From positions 7,148,501 to 7,212,500 of the forward strand of contig NZ_CP107942.1 of NCBI RefSeq assembly GCF_036053395.1: DNA of 64,000 nt, in the 5' to 3' direction. Position 1 is the stretch's first letter. The number at the start of each line of letters is the position of its first letter. The stretch comes from Actinoplanes sp. NBC_00393. GTDB taxonomy: Bacteria > Actinomycetota > Actinomycetes > Mycobacteriales > Micromonosporaceae. The notes under the pieces were generated by a model. It was given only the letters and a program-made list of their open reading frames with translations. It did no database searches and had not been told where the DNA came from. Shown in pieces: positions 42,194 through 51,210 of the stretch. The position numbers and the translations under genes were made by a program.

Positions 42194-44077
42194 ATGTCAC
42201 CCATCACCCGACGACTTCTCGCTGCCGGCATCGCCGCGGTGGCCCTGACCGCGGCGGCGCCGTCGACCGCGCTTGCAGCCCCGATCCAGTCCCGGCCCGT
42301 CACGGCCTTCGCCCTGGCCGCAGACCTGTACGACCAGAAGCTCGCGGTCGCCATCAAGTTCGGTCTGGGCGAGGACGTCGACCTTCCGGGTCTGCCCGAC
42401 CGGGACTTCGTCATCGCGATCTGGAACCACGTCAAGGACAAGCCGGAGCACTCCGAGGTCCGGGTCGCCGCGGAGATCGCCTTCAGTTCCGCACCGGAGA
42501 CCGTCGACCAGGCCTGCGCCGACTTCATCCTCACCGAAGTCTTCGCGGCCTTCGACCGGGACATCGAGCGGGAGCGCCAGGTCGCCGAGGCGAAGCGGCA
42601 GAGCGATCTGGCCCGCAGCACCGCGGCCGCGGCGATCAATGTGGTCGCCGACGCCGCCCTGCTCAGCGGCACCGACGCCCAGTTCATCCTGAAGATCTGG
42701 GAGCTCGTCAACGACGGCGACGACTGGCCGAAGGTCGAGGCCGCGGCGGTCGCCGCCAGCACCGGCACCGCCGAGCAGCAGGCGGCGTTCATCGCCTCCG
42801 GCCTGGCCGAGGCCGCGAAGCAGGACACCGCCGACCGGATCGCCAAGGACGAGGAGAAGACCGAGGCCGAGAAGGCCGCCGCGCTGGCCCGCGCCGCGAA
42901 GCAGTTCGCCGCGAACCGGATCGGTCTGCCGGTCACCGAGGAGCTGCTCAACCTGCCGGACCGGGATTTCGTGGTGACGGTCTGGAACTTCGCCCCTGAG
43001 GGCAGCGAGGTTCAGCTGGCGGCCATCGCCGCCTCGCGCAGCCTGGTCCCGGCCGACTGGAAGACGTTCATCGACACCGGTATCCACCAGGCCAAGGACC
43101 GGGACATCGAGAACGCCATCAAGAAGAAGGAAGCCGACGACCGCAAGGCGGTCCAGGCGATCATCGACCGGGCAGTGAAGGCCGGGCACCTCAGCCTGGC
43201 GGCCGCCGGACGGGTCGCGCTGGCCGGTACGTACGAGGCGGTCGTGAAGTTCCTGCAGACCGGTCAGTACGAGGTCGGCCCGGACGCGACGTTCGTGACG
43301 CTGACCGGCAAGCGGATCGGCATCACCACGTCGGACGGCGCCGCGTACGTCAAGGAGGGCGCGCTCGACGCGGCCTGGGTCAAGGAGTACCCGCGGGTCA
43401 AGCAGCTCGTGATCGCCGGGACCCGGATCGGCATCCTGACCACCGACGGCATCGCGTACGTCAAGGAGGGTGGCCTCAGCGCCGGCTGGGTCAAGGAGTA
43501 CACCGGCGTCAAGCAGATCGCCCTGGACGGCAACCGGATCGGCGTGCTCACCACCGCCGGTGCGGCCCTGGTCAAGGAGGGTGCGCTCAGCGCCGCCTGG
43601 AGCAACCAGCACACCGGAATCCAGCAGATCGCTCTCTCCGGCAACCGGATCGGCGTCCTCACCACCGCCGGCGCCGCTCTGGTCAAGCAGGGTGCGCTGA
43701 GCGCGGCCTGGAGCAACCAGTACACCGGCGTCAAGCACCTCTCGCTCTCCGGCGACCGGATCGGCGTCCTCACCACCGCCGGCGCGGCGCTCGTCAAGGA
43801 CGGTGCGCTGAACGCCAACTGGAGCACCCAGTTCACCGGGGTCAAGCAGCTGGCGCTCTCCGGCGACCGGATCGGCACGCTGACCAACGCCGGTGTGGCC
43901 CAGGTGAAGGAGGGCGCGCTCAACGCCAACTGGGTCTTCCAGTACAGCGGCGTCACGCAGTTCGCCATCGACGGCACCCGGATCGCGGTTCTGGACACCA
44001 ACCGGATCGCCCGGGTCAAGGAAGGCGCTCTGAACGCCCTCTGGACGGTCCAGAAGACCGTTCCCAACCCCGCCTGA
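42194..44077 (+). CDS. secreted ALF-stalk protein with seven 37-residue C-terminal repeats
   Basis: A 627-residue protein, ATG with GGGGGA ten bases upstream. Signal peptide about 1-29 (LLAAGIAAVALTAAAPSTAL, ALA cleavage). Residues about 40-360 are an ALF stalk with recurrent LPDRDFVIAIWNHVKDKP, AAAINVVADAALLSG and AAKQFAANRIGLPVTEELLN. Residues about 365-627 hold seven 37-residue units of the type LSGDRIGVLTTAGAALVKEG followed by ALSAAW, which look like beta strands of a propeller or solenoid (tachylectin-like appearance). By pattern, an exported binding protein. The stalk is shared with 44158-46014. No toxin motif. Confidence 0.8.
   Translation: MSPITRRLLAAGIAAVALTAAAPSTALAAPIQSRPVTAFALAADLYDQKLAVAIKFGLGEDVDLPGLPDRDFVIAIWNHVKDKPEHSEVRVAAEIAFSSAPETVDQACADFILTEVFAAFDRDIERERQVAEAKRQSDLARSTAAAAINVVADAALLSGTDAQFILKIWELVNDGDDWPKVEAAAVAASTGTAEQQAAFIASGLAEAAKQDTADRIAKDEEKTEAEKAAALARAAKQFAANRIGLPVTEELLNLPDRDFVVTVWNFAPEGSEVQLAAIAASRSLVPADWKTFIDTGIHQAKDRDIENAIKKKEADDRKAVQAIIDRAVKAGHLSLAAAGRVALAGTYEAVVKFLQTGQYEVGPDATFVTLTGKRIGITTSDGAAYVKEGALDAAWVKEYPRVKQLVIAGTRIGILTTDGIAYVKEGGLSAGWVKEYTGVKQIALDGNRIGVLTTAGAALVKEGALSAAWSNQHTGIQQIALSGNRIGVLTTAGAALVKQGALSAAWSNQYTGVKHLSLSGDRIGVLTTAGAALVKDGALNANWSTQFTGVKQLALSGDRIGTLTNAGVAQVKEGALNANWVFQYSGVTQFAIDGTRIAVLDTNRIARVKEGALNALWTVQKTVPNPA
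43288..44066 (+). repeat. 111-bp coding repeats of the secreted ALF protein
   Basis: Seven in-frame 111-bp units encode the 37-residue repeats; units three to five are nearly identical at DNA level (CGGATCGGCGTCCTCACCAC and GCCGCTCTGGTCAAG blocks), the outer ones diverged. Confidence 0.85.
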
Positions 44078-44090
44078 CAATCAGCCTCCA

Positions 44091-44132
44091 CGTAGGCGCT
44101 CATGAATGCCTTTGCATTCATGAGCGCCTACG
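44091..44132 (+). terminator. long perfect hairpin between the two secreted genes
   Basis: 19-bp perfect stem (44091-44109 with 44114-44132), loop CTTT, no T-run. It could act as terminator or as an mRNA-stabilising or processing structure, since the next gene starts 26 bp later. Confidence 0.85.
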
Positions 44133-44157
44133 CCGCTTTCCATATCCGGAGAGAACC

Positions 44158-46014
44158 ATGAGACGTACGCTGACCCGGCGGCTGCTCACCGGCGGAATTG
44201 CCGTCGCCGCCCTCGTCCCGACGCTGCCCACCACCGCCCACGCCGTTCCGGTTTCCACGGCCGGGGTCGTGCTGGCGGCTGCTGTTGAGGACCTCTACGA
44301 AGAGAAGCTCACCGTCGCCATGAAGTTCGGCCTCGGCGAGAACCCGGACCTGCCGGGCCTTTCCGACCGCGACTTCGTGATGGCCTTCTGGCGGGAGATC
44401 AAGGACAACCCGGACCACCTGGAGGTCCGGCTCGCCGCCGAGCAGGCGTTCAGCTCGCTGGACCGGGCCGACGAGCTCTGCGTCCGGTTCATCACCACCG
44501 AGGTGCACGCCGCGTACGACCGGGACGTCGCGCGGTTGAAGCGGGAGGCCGACGACAAGCGGGAACGTGAGGTCCTGCGCGCCACCGCGGCCGCCGCGGT
44601 CGACATCGTCGCCGACGCCGAGTTGCTCGCGGGCAGCGACACCGATTTCATCCGTCGTATCTGGAACCTCATCAAGGACAACCCCGACTGGCCCAAGGTC
44701 AAGGCAGCCGGGTCTGCCGCGCTGGCCGGCACCGCGGAGGAGCAGCGGCTGTTCATCACGTCCGGCCTGGCAGCGCTGGCCCGGGAGGACACCGCCGACC
44801 GGATCGCCGCGGACCAGGCGCAAACCGATACGGAGAAGGCCGACGCGCTGGCTCGCGCCGCGAAGCAGTTCGCCGCGAACCGGATCGGGATGCCGGTGAC
44901 CGCCGAGCTGCTCAACCTGCCCGATCGCGACTTCGTGATCGAGGTGTGGAACTTCAGCGCGGACGGCACCGAGGTCCAGACCGCCGCTATCGCTACGATC
45001 CGCAGCCACGATCCGGCGGTGTGGAAGGCGTTCATCCACACCGGCATCCACCAGGCCAAGGAACGGGACATCCAGATCGCCCTGGACAAGCAGGAGGCCG
45101 AGGACCGGCGGGTCACCGAGGGGATCCGGTCGGGCGCTCTCGGAACCGGCTTCGACAACCTCGTGACCGCGGCCACCCAGGCGCTCGCCGCCGGCCCCGA
45201 CGCGCTGCGCCGGTTCGTGACCACCGGCCAGTACGAGGTCGCGATCGACGACGCCAACCGGCCCAGCGGCGGCACGTGGGAGTGGCGCAACGTCAACTCG
45301 CAGAAGTGCCTCGGCCCGGTCAACGGCGGCACCGGTGACGGCACCCGCCTGGTCCAGACCGACTGCGGCGCCGACCACCAGCAGTGGATCGCGATGCGCG
45401 TCTACAACACGGGTGGCCAGTACCGGCTCGTCAACGCCAAGGACCGCACCAAGTGCGCCGGCATCGTCGGCGCCGCGACCGGGAACGACGCGCCGGTGGA
45501 GATCCGGACCTGTGACGGCCGGGCGGACCAGCACTTCTACTACCGCACCGTCGGTGACAACTACGTGTGGGTCAACGAGAACGGCCACAAGGCGATCACG
45601 GTGCAGAACGCCAGCCGGGACAACGGCGCCGCGGCGATCACCTACGACGTGAACGACAAGACCAACCAGCAGTGGTACCCGACCAGCACCAAGCTCACCG
45701 CCGGGCAGTTCCTCAGCCCGACCCTGGGCCTGCACTCGCGCAACAACCACCAGCTGTGGCTGCAGCGCGACGGTAACGCCGTCGTCTACAAGAGCGGCAA
45801 GGCGGTCTGGGCGACCAACACCACCACCGGTGTGAAGCTGGTGAACCAGCGGGACGGCAACCTGGTCCTCTACACCGCCGCCGGCAAGGCGGTGTGGGCG
45901 TCCAACACCAGCGGCAACGGACCCTCGACGCTGTGGATGCAGGAGGACGGCAACCTGGTGCTCTACCGCAACCGCGACAGCAAGCCGATCTGGGACACCA
46001 GGACCGCGAGCTGA
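44158..46014 (+). CDS. secreted ALF-stalk protein with ricin-type and bulb-type lectin domains
   Basis: A 618-residue protein, ATG preceded by GGAGAGAACC. Signal peptide about 1-28 (RLLTGGIAVAALVPTLPTTA, AHA cleavage). The ALF stalk at about 40-360 matches the preceding gene (LSDRDFVMAFWREIKDNPDH, AAKQFAANRIGMPVTAELLN). Residues about 365-500 resemble a ricin B-type trefoil (WRNVNSQKCLGPVNGGTGDG, CGADHQQWI, NQQWYP). Residues about 505-618 are a bulb-type mannose-binding lectin (QLWLQRDGNAVVYKSGKAVW, LVNQRDGNLVLYTAAGKAVW, LWMQEDGNLVLYRNRDSKPI: Q-x-D-x-N-x-V-x-Y). The two sugar-binding heads suggest glycan attachment. Ends at a strong terminator. Confidence 0.9.
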   Translation: MRRTLTRRLLTGGIAVAALVPTLPTTAHAVPVSTAGVVLAAAVEDLYEEKLTVAMKFGLGENPDLPGLSDRDFVMAFWREIKDNPDHLEVRLAAEQAFSSLDRADELCVRFITTEVHAAYDRDVARLKREADDKREREVLRATAAAAVDIVADAELLAGSDTDFIRRIWNLIKDNPDWPKVKAAGSAALAGTAEEQRLFITSGLAALAREDTADRIAADQAQTDTEKADALARAAKQFAANRIGMPVTAELLNLPDRDFVIEVWNFSADGTEVQTAAIATIRSHDPAVWKAFIHTGIHQAKERDIQIALDKQEAEDRRVTEGIRSGALGTGFDNLVTAATQALAAGPDALRRFVTTGQYEVAIDDANRPSGGTWEWRNVNSQKCLGPVNGGTGDGTRLVQTDCGADHQQWIAMRVYNTGGQYRLVNAKDRTKCAGIVGAATGNDAPVEIRTCDGRADQHFYYRTVGDNYVWVNENGHKAITVQNASRDNGAAAITYDVNDKTNQQWYPTSTKLTAGQFLSPTLGLHSRNNHQLWLQRDGNAVVYKSGKAVWATNTTTGVKLVNQRDGNLVLYTAAGKAVWASNTSGNGPSTLWMQEDGNLVLYRNRDSKPIWDTRTAS

Positions 46015-46020
46015 CCGAAG

Positions 46021-46056
46021 AAGAGGGGCTCCCCGCGCGGGCGGGGAGCCCCTCTT
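46021..46056 (+). terminator. strong intrinsic terminator
   Basis: 16-bp perfect stem AAGAGGGGCTCCCCGC (46021-46036) with its complement (46041-46056), loop GCGG, then TTGTTTCC. Confidence 0.93.
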
Positions 46057-46120
46057 TTGTTTCCGCGTGTCGAGGCACCGGATTCACGGCGGGCAGCGGC
46101 CGTGATGGCACCATGCGCCG

Positions 46121-46483
46121 GTGAGTTTCGACCTCGTCGTCTGGGCCATGGACCCGACCGCCGCGCCGGACACGGTACGCGCCGCCAACGAGCGGTGCGC
46201 CCGCGGCGACCACCCGCAGCGCCCGGCCGACCCGCGCGTCGTCGCCTTCTACGACGCCCTGACCAGCAGCTACCCGGACCGCGGGCCGCGTGCCACGGCG
46301 CCGGGCACACCGTGGGCGACCGCACCGCTGCACGCGGCCGCCGACCACATCCAGATGAGGCTGGACGAGAACTGCCCGGACGTGGTCCTGGAGACCATCG
46401 AACGCCTGGCCGGCGAACTCAACCTGGACCTGCTGGACCTACAGGACGGCACGGTCTACCGGCCGCCGCTGCAGACCAGGTAG
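46121..46483 (+). CDS. conserved small actinobacterial protein, unknown
   Basis: A 120-residue protein from GTG 46121 (MSFDLVVWAMDPTAAPDTVR). The N terminus SFDLVVWAMD and the middle PWATAPLHAAADHIQMRLDE recall a recurring small-protein family of actinomycetes whose function is not known to me. It lies between the lectin gene and the SUKH immunity gene, convergent to the latter, so it might be an orphan immunity protein; that is only positional. No signal peptide or membrane segment. Confidence 0.65.
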   Translation: MSFDLVVWAMDPTAAPDTVRAANERCARGDHPQRPADPRVVAFYDALTSSYPDRGPRATAPGTPWATAPLHAAADHIQMRLDENCPDVVLETIERLAGELNLDLLDLQDGTVYRPPLQTR

Positions 46484-46499
46484 ACCGTGCCGGGAACCC

Positions 46500-47027
46500 T
46501 TACTCGCTCAGCCTCCGACGGAAATCGTCGGCCTCTCTGAGGTTGTGCTCCACCATCGCTCGGAAGAACGCCGGGAAGCTGTCGTACCGCTCGACCTCGG
46601 CGCCCGCCATCCAGACGATCGACCACTGCTGGTCGCCCTTGCCGCGGAGCAGGACGAACATGTCGATGGTGGTCTCCGAGGCACCGATCGGGAAGCCGAC
46701 GGACTCGGCCAGATCGGTTCCCTCGGCCTCGGCTTTCGCGTCCTCGAGCAGGTCCAGCGCTTCGGCGTAGGCCGGGCCCGTCAGATCGGCGGTGCCGAAC
46801 AGGTCGGTGTTCTGCAGGAGTGCGGGCCACCCGTCGGCATGCCGCAGGAACGCGGCGTACTCACTGTCGAAGGTGAACCCGACCGCGGTCTCCGCCTGCC
46901 GGACGGCTTTCTCGGTCGCCGGTGGATTCGGCGCCTCGTACCTCCACAACTCCTCCTGGTCGGCCTCCCTCAGCACCTGCTTCGCCGACACCATGCGATC
47001 GATCTCGCCGGCCCAGTCGAGTGTCAT
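46500..47027 (-). CDS. SMI1/KNR4 (SUKH) family immunity protein
   Basis: A 175-residue protein from ATG 47027, which has AGGAGG eight bases upstream; a GTG at 47033 is too close to it. It carries SUKH fold features: PPATEKAVRQAETAVGFTFD, SEYAAFLRHADGWPALLQN, and a late WSIVWMAGAEVERYDSFPAF. SUKH proteins are the largest immunity superfamily of polymorphic toxin systems. It is 18 bp downstream of the second toxin gene, whose C-terminal domain it should neutralise in the cytosol. Confidence 0.88.
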   Translation of the reverse strand: MTLDWAGEIDRMVSAKQVLREADQEELWRYEAPNPPATEKAVRQAETAVGFTFDSEYAAFLRHADGWPALLQNTDLFGTADLTGPAYAEALDLLEDAKAEAEGTDLAESVGFPIGASETTIDMFVLLRGKGDQQWSIVWMAGAEVERYDSFPAFFRAMVEHNLREADDFRRRLSE

Positions 47028-47045
47028 CGTCACCGCCTCCTACTG

Positions 47046-50000
47046 CTAGGGCGTACCGCCGCCGCTGGGGTAGATCAGGACGAACTTAGTCGGCTTGTAC
47101 CCGACCGGGTAGTTGCGCCATCCCTGGATGGAAAGGCTGCTGTTCACCTTCTTTGCCATGTCGATCCATTTGTACGGGATACCGTGACCGAGCCACATGG
47201 CGTCCGGCGCGTGACCCGCGACTCCCTTGTACGGCGTACCCGCCTTCTCGGCCCGTCGGCGTTCCCGGGCCGCGGCGTTGTCGGCCTCCCGGCGGATGTC
47301 GCCAGCGGTGGAGACACGTCCCGTCTTGGAGAGCAGCTTCTTGGCGATCGCCTCGTTCGAGGCCTCCACGTAAGCCTCGTACTCCTTGATGTGGGTGGCA
47401 GTTGCCGTATCCGGAATCTTGATCTTTACCTCGCCGCATCCCGGAACCAGCGGTGCACTAGCTGCGTTCTGGACCGCGGAGAGCTGGACATGGGTTCCGG
47501 CGCCGGTGCGCAGCCAGTGCTGTCCGGACGGAGTGGCCGAGCCCGACTGCTCGAAGGTCGGGACGGACAGGAAGGAAGTCTTCGGGGTGGAGTCGGCAAC
47601 CGTGGTGCGACCGGTGTCCACATCCGTCTGAAGCTTCGCGCCGTCACCCGCTCGATAGACCGTGTCCACGACGCCGCCGGATTTCAGCGTGGCCGGGTCG
47701 GCGCTCGCGGTGTAGACGGGCGGAAGGAGCTTGCATTCCTCGTCGTCGCGGTCCTTCTTCTTCTTTCGGGCCTTCTTGAGGAGCTCGTCCTGCTTCTTGC
47801 CGGCGTTGCGGATCTTCTCGGCGAACTTCTTGTACTTCTTGTAGATGTCCCAGAGGTTCCCGAGCTTCTTCAGCTTGCCGAACGGGACGAGTTCGAGAAC
47901 CGCCCAGAAGCACGCACTCCAGCTGGGAGTCTTGATGCAGGTGAGGATCTCGCCGAGGATCAGGTCGCCGAGGATCTCCAGCCCGTTCTCCTTGACGAAG
48001 TCCAGGAAGCCCTGACCGGCCAGTTCCTTCGCGGCTTCGTACTCCGCCCGCTCCTCCGGGGTGAGCTCGCGGAGGAGTTCCTCCTCCTGTTCGGGAGTCA
48101 GACCGGCGCCGTTCTCGAGCGCCTCCTCGAGCCGTTGGCGTTCGGCTTCCTCGGCTCGCTCGTAGGCCTTCTGGGTCTCGACAGCGTGTTCGAGGGCCTT
48201 CGCGGCAGCCGTAGCGGCACTGTCGGCATGCTGTTGCGCGGAGTCCGACGAGGCCTTGGCGTCGGCCGCGTCGGCCTCGGCCTCTTCCGCCGCCTTCTTC
48301 GCGGCTGCGGCGTCATTCTCGGCAGCCGTCGCCGCCGCGTTGGCGGCATCCGCGTCGCGCTGCGCCTGCTCGGCGCTGCGGCCGGCGGCCGCGGCATCGG
48401 CCGCTGCCTCGTTCGCTGACTGACGCGCCGACCGCGCGTCGGCCCGAGCCTGGGCGTCCGCACGCCCGGCACTGGCCGCCGCCTCACGAGCGGCCGCACC
48501 GTCCGCTGCCGCCTGCGCGGCGTATTTCTTGGCCTCGGCAGCCGACTGCGCCGCTTCGGCAGACGACTTCGCCGCCGCCGCAGCCGCCACATAGGCCGGC
48601 TTGACCTGGGCATTCGCCAGATCCGCGGCCTGCTGTGCCTTGGTCGCCGCGACCAGGGCCTCGTCGGCACGAGCCTGCGCCTCGGCCGCCTGCTCCTCGC
48701 CGATCGTCTTGGCCAGTTCCGCCACCGTCTTGACGAAGTCGGCGTCGATGTCGGCGCCGGTGAACGGCGACACCATCCCGATCGCCGTGTTCGCCGGATC
48801 AGCGATACCCGCCGCCGAGGTCGCGGCCGCCGCCGCGGCACGGATCGCGGTCTCGGCCTGCACCGCCGCGGCAACCGCCTCGGACGTCGCCGCCTCGGCC
48901 TCACTCTTCGTCCGGTCAGCCGCCCACAGCGCCCGCACTGCCTGATCGGCGGCCTGGATGGCCAGGTTCATCGCCGCGGTGGCCGCGTTCGCCGCTTTGA
49001 TCTGCTGCGCGGTCGCTTCCGCGGCCTTGGCATCCGCCTTGACCCGCGCGGCGTGGGTGGCTTTGGCTGAGTACTCGGCTTGGTCCGCGGCCGCATCCGC
49101 GGCGTCGGCCGCAGCGGAAGCCTTCCGCCACGCAGCCCATGCCCGGTTGGCAGCCTGCTTCGCGGCCGTCGCGGAGGCCCGGGCGTTTGCCGCCGCGCCG
49201 GTCGCGGTGTTCGCGAACGAGCGTGCCGACTTGGCCGCGGCGTCAGCCGTCTCGTATTCGCGCTTCGCCTCGTCCGCGGCGGCCTGCGCCTCCGCCTTGG
49301 CGGCGTCGCTGTCGGCCGACGCGACCCACGCGTTGGTGGCCTGCACCTTGGCCTGGGCCGCCTGCCGGTCCCGTTCGGCGACCAGTGCCGCGTCCCGGGC
49401 CTGCGCCGCCTCCTGCTCCTTCGCCCACGCCTTCCGGTCGGCCTCGGCCGCCTTCGCATCGGCTTCCTCGGAGCTCTTGCTGGCGCTGTCCGCGATGGCA
49501 GCCTGCGCCTCAGCGTTCTTGCGTGCACTACGGGCGTCCGCCGCCTGCCGATCGGCTTCGGCACGGTGGTCGGCAGCGTTGGCCGCCTCCTGCTCAGCGA
49601 TCTGCCGCTGGCGCTTGGCTTCGGCCGCCTTGGCCTCGGCTTCCTGGCGATGCTGGCGGGTCTTCTCCGCCTCCTCCCACGCCTTCTTCTCCGCAGCCTG
49701 CGCCTGCTCCCGGGCCTTCTTCGCCCGCGCCGCAGCGGTCCTCGCCGCTGCCGCCTGCTTCGCTGCCGCAGCCGCCAGCTTGGCCGCCGCCTTGGCGTGC
49801 TCCTCCGCGTGCTGACGCCACTTGATCGCCTGCTGCGCGTGCGCCTCAGCCTTCGCCTGGGCATCCTCCGCGTTGTTCGTCGCGACGGTCGCGTCGACCG
49901 CGTGCACGGCGGTCTGCGCGGCGCCGACCGCGGCGGTGGCGGCTTCGCTCATGCCCTGGGTGATCTGCGACCACTCCGCGCCGTACTCCAGGCCGATCTC

Positions 50001-51068
50001 GATCAGATCATTCGCCGCAGTAGTGGCCACCTGCGCCGATCGGGCGGCCTCGGTCGCCGCGGTCTGCGCGTACCCGAGCTGCCGCTTCGACTCCGCATTG
50101 GCCGCCGCCAACTCGGTGGCCTTCGACGCCGACGTACCGGATCCATCCAGTACTCGCGTCGCGTGCCGGGCAGAGTTCGCCGCCGCCGCCATCGCGTTCG
50201 ACGCCTGCTGCAACGCCCGCACGCCTTCGCCGTGCGCGGCCAGCAACCGGGTCCGTGCCTCGTTCGCCGCCGCCGACTTCCGCGCCAGCTCGGTCAGTTC
50301 CTCGGCCGCCTTGTTCCGCGCCTCGAGGTCCTTCAGATACTGCTCACGCTCCGCCGCATCGGCCCGAGCCGCTGCCAGATAACCGGTGGTCAGGAACGTG
50401 TTGATGGCGTCGTCATTGCCCGCGAGCGCGGCTTCGGCAGCCCGCTTCAGGTTCGTCTCCGCGGGCGCCGCCGCGGCGATCAGCCGGACCCGCTCGCGCA
50501 ACGTGCGTGCCCGCTCGGCCTTGTCCGCCTCGACCTTCGCGTCCCGGTCCCGGGCGATGTCGGCGCCGTAGGCGAGGAAGTTGGCCCGGTCCAGATCGGT
50601 GCCGGCGAGAACCCGGTCGACTTCGGCGTTGAAGTACGGGCCGCCAGTGCCCTTCATCGCCTTGATCGCCGCCAGGTTGTCCGCGGCTTCCTTCGCCTTA
50701 CGAGCCGCAACCTGCTTGTCCAACGCCGGCTTGTCGGTGATCGCGAACTTCTGGATGACCGCCGGGTCACCGGTCGCGAGGGCCGCCAACGCGGCATCGC
50801 GGATCTCCGGCTCCGGCGTCAGGGCGGCCACGTCGGACACGGCCTTGCGCCACCGCTCCGCCATCACGTCCACACCGGCCGTGCCGTTCCACGACTCGGT
50901 GACCAGCGGCGGAATGTTGAGATCCGGTGACGGCTCCTCCGACGCCACGACGGACGGCGTCGGAGTCGGCTCCGCCGCCAATGCCGGTGGAGCGTGCAGA
51001 AGCGTGCCGGCCACCAGACCGGCCAGGGACAGCGTGATCGCGTTGCGTATTCGCTTCGTGATGCTCAC
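47046..51068 (-). CDS. secreted polymorphic toxin: ALF repeats, Ala-rich coiled coil, Ntox15-like C-terminal domain
   Basis: A 1340-residue paralogue of the 36645-40772 protein from GTG 51068. Signal peptide about 1-31, ALF repeats about 55-260, helical rod to about 1010 and the pre-toxin CFWAVLELVPFGKLKKLG segment are very similar to it. After residue about 1110 the proteins part: the Hint domain is absent except for a short WLRTGAGTHVQLSAV piece (about 1185-1200) that aligns with the Hint end of the other toxin. The C-terminal roughly 130 residues contain YKGVAGHAPDAMWLG (H-x-x-D, H1286/D1289), DMAKKVNSSLSIQGWRNYPV, as in Ntox15-type DNase toxins (Tde-like). Nuclease activity is inferred. 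Followed by a SUKH immunity gene. Confidence 0.86.
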   Translation of the reverse strand: MSITKRIRNAITLSLAGLVAGTLLHAPPALAAEPTPTPSVVASEEPSPDLNIPPLVTESWNGTAGVDVMAERWRKAVSDVAALTPEPEIRDAALAALATGDPAVIQKFAITDKPALDKQVAARKAKEAADNLAAIKAMKGTGGPYFNAEVDRVLAGTDLDRANFLAYGADIARDRDAKVEADKAERARTLRERVRLIAAAAPAETNLKRAAEAALAGNDDAINTFLTTGYLAAARADAAEREQYLKDLEARNKAAEELTELARKSAAANEARTRLLAAHGEGVRALQQASNAMAAAANSARHATRVLDGSGTSASKATELAAANAESKRQLGYAQTAATEAARSAQVATTAANDLIEIGLEYGAEWSQITQGMSEAATAAVGAAQTAVHAVDATVATNNAEDAQAKAEAHAQQAIKWRQHAEEHAKAAAKLAAAAAKQAAAARTAAARAKKAREQAQAAEKKAWEEAEKTRQHRQEAEAKAAEAKRQRQIAEQEAANAADHRAEADRQAADARSARKNAEAQAAIADSASKSSEEADAKAAEADRKAWAKEQEAAQARDAALVAERDRQAAQAKVQATNAWVASADSDAAKAEAQAAADEAKREYETADAAAKSARSFANTATGAAANARASATAAKQAANRAWAAWRKASAAADAADAAADQAEYSAKATHAARVKADAKAAEATAQQIKAANAATAAMNLAIQAADQAVRALWAADRTKSEAEAATSEAVAAAVQAETAIRAAAAAATSAAGIADPANTAIGMVSPFTGADIDADFVKTVAELAKTIGEEQAAEAQARADEALVAATKAQQAADLANAQVKPAYVAAAAAAKSSAEAAQSAAEAKKYAAQAAADGAAAREAAASAGRADAQARADARSARQSANEAAADAAAAGRSAEQAQRDADAANAAATAAENDAAAAKKAAEEAEADAADAKASSDSAQQHADSAATAAAKALEHAVETQKAYERAEEAERQRLEEALENGAGLTPEQEEELLRELTPEERAEYEAAKELAGQGFLDFVKENGLEILGDLILGEILTCIKTPSWSACFWAVLELVPFGKLKKLGNLWDIYKKYKKFAEKIRNAGKKQDELLKKARKKKKDRDDEECKLLPPVYTASADPATLKSGGVVDTVYRAGDGAKLQTDVDTGRTTVADSTPKTSFLSVPTFEQSGSATPSGQHWLRTGAGTHVQLSAVQNAASAPLVPGCGEVKIKIPDTATATHIKEYEAYVEASNEAIAKKLLSKTGRVSTAGDIRREADNAAARERRRAEKAGTPYKGVAGHAPDAMWLGHGIPYKWIDMAKKVNSSLSIQGWRNYPVGYKPTKFVLIYPSGGGTP

Positions 51069-51210
51069 AACACATCCGTTCGCGGTTAAATCCGCATAGC
51101 GGGTGAAAAAGGGCAGGCTGAGGTCATGCCTCAGCGGCGAAACCGTTTTGGCGTGAAAGGTCAGGCGGGTAAATGCGCCCAGGAGCGCCCGGCCTTGACG
51201 GCCTGCTCGT

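Noticed and set aside
42197..44080. 627-codon frame antisense to the ALF repeat protein
   Set aside because: Same length as the real gene because of third-position GC bias and repeats; no recognisable product.
47086..47439. Separate small toxin gene within the end of toxin 2
   Set aside because: Frame-shifted shadow; the main frame is continuous through the H-x-x-D domain.
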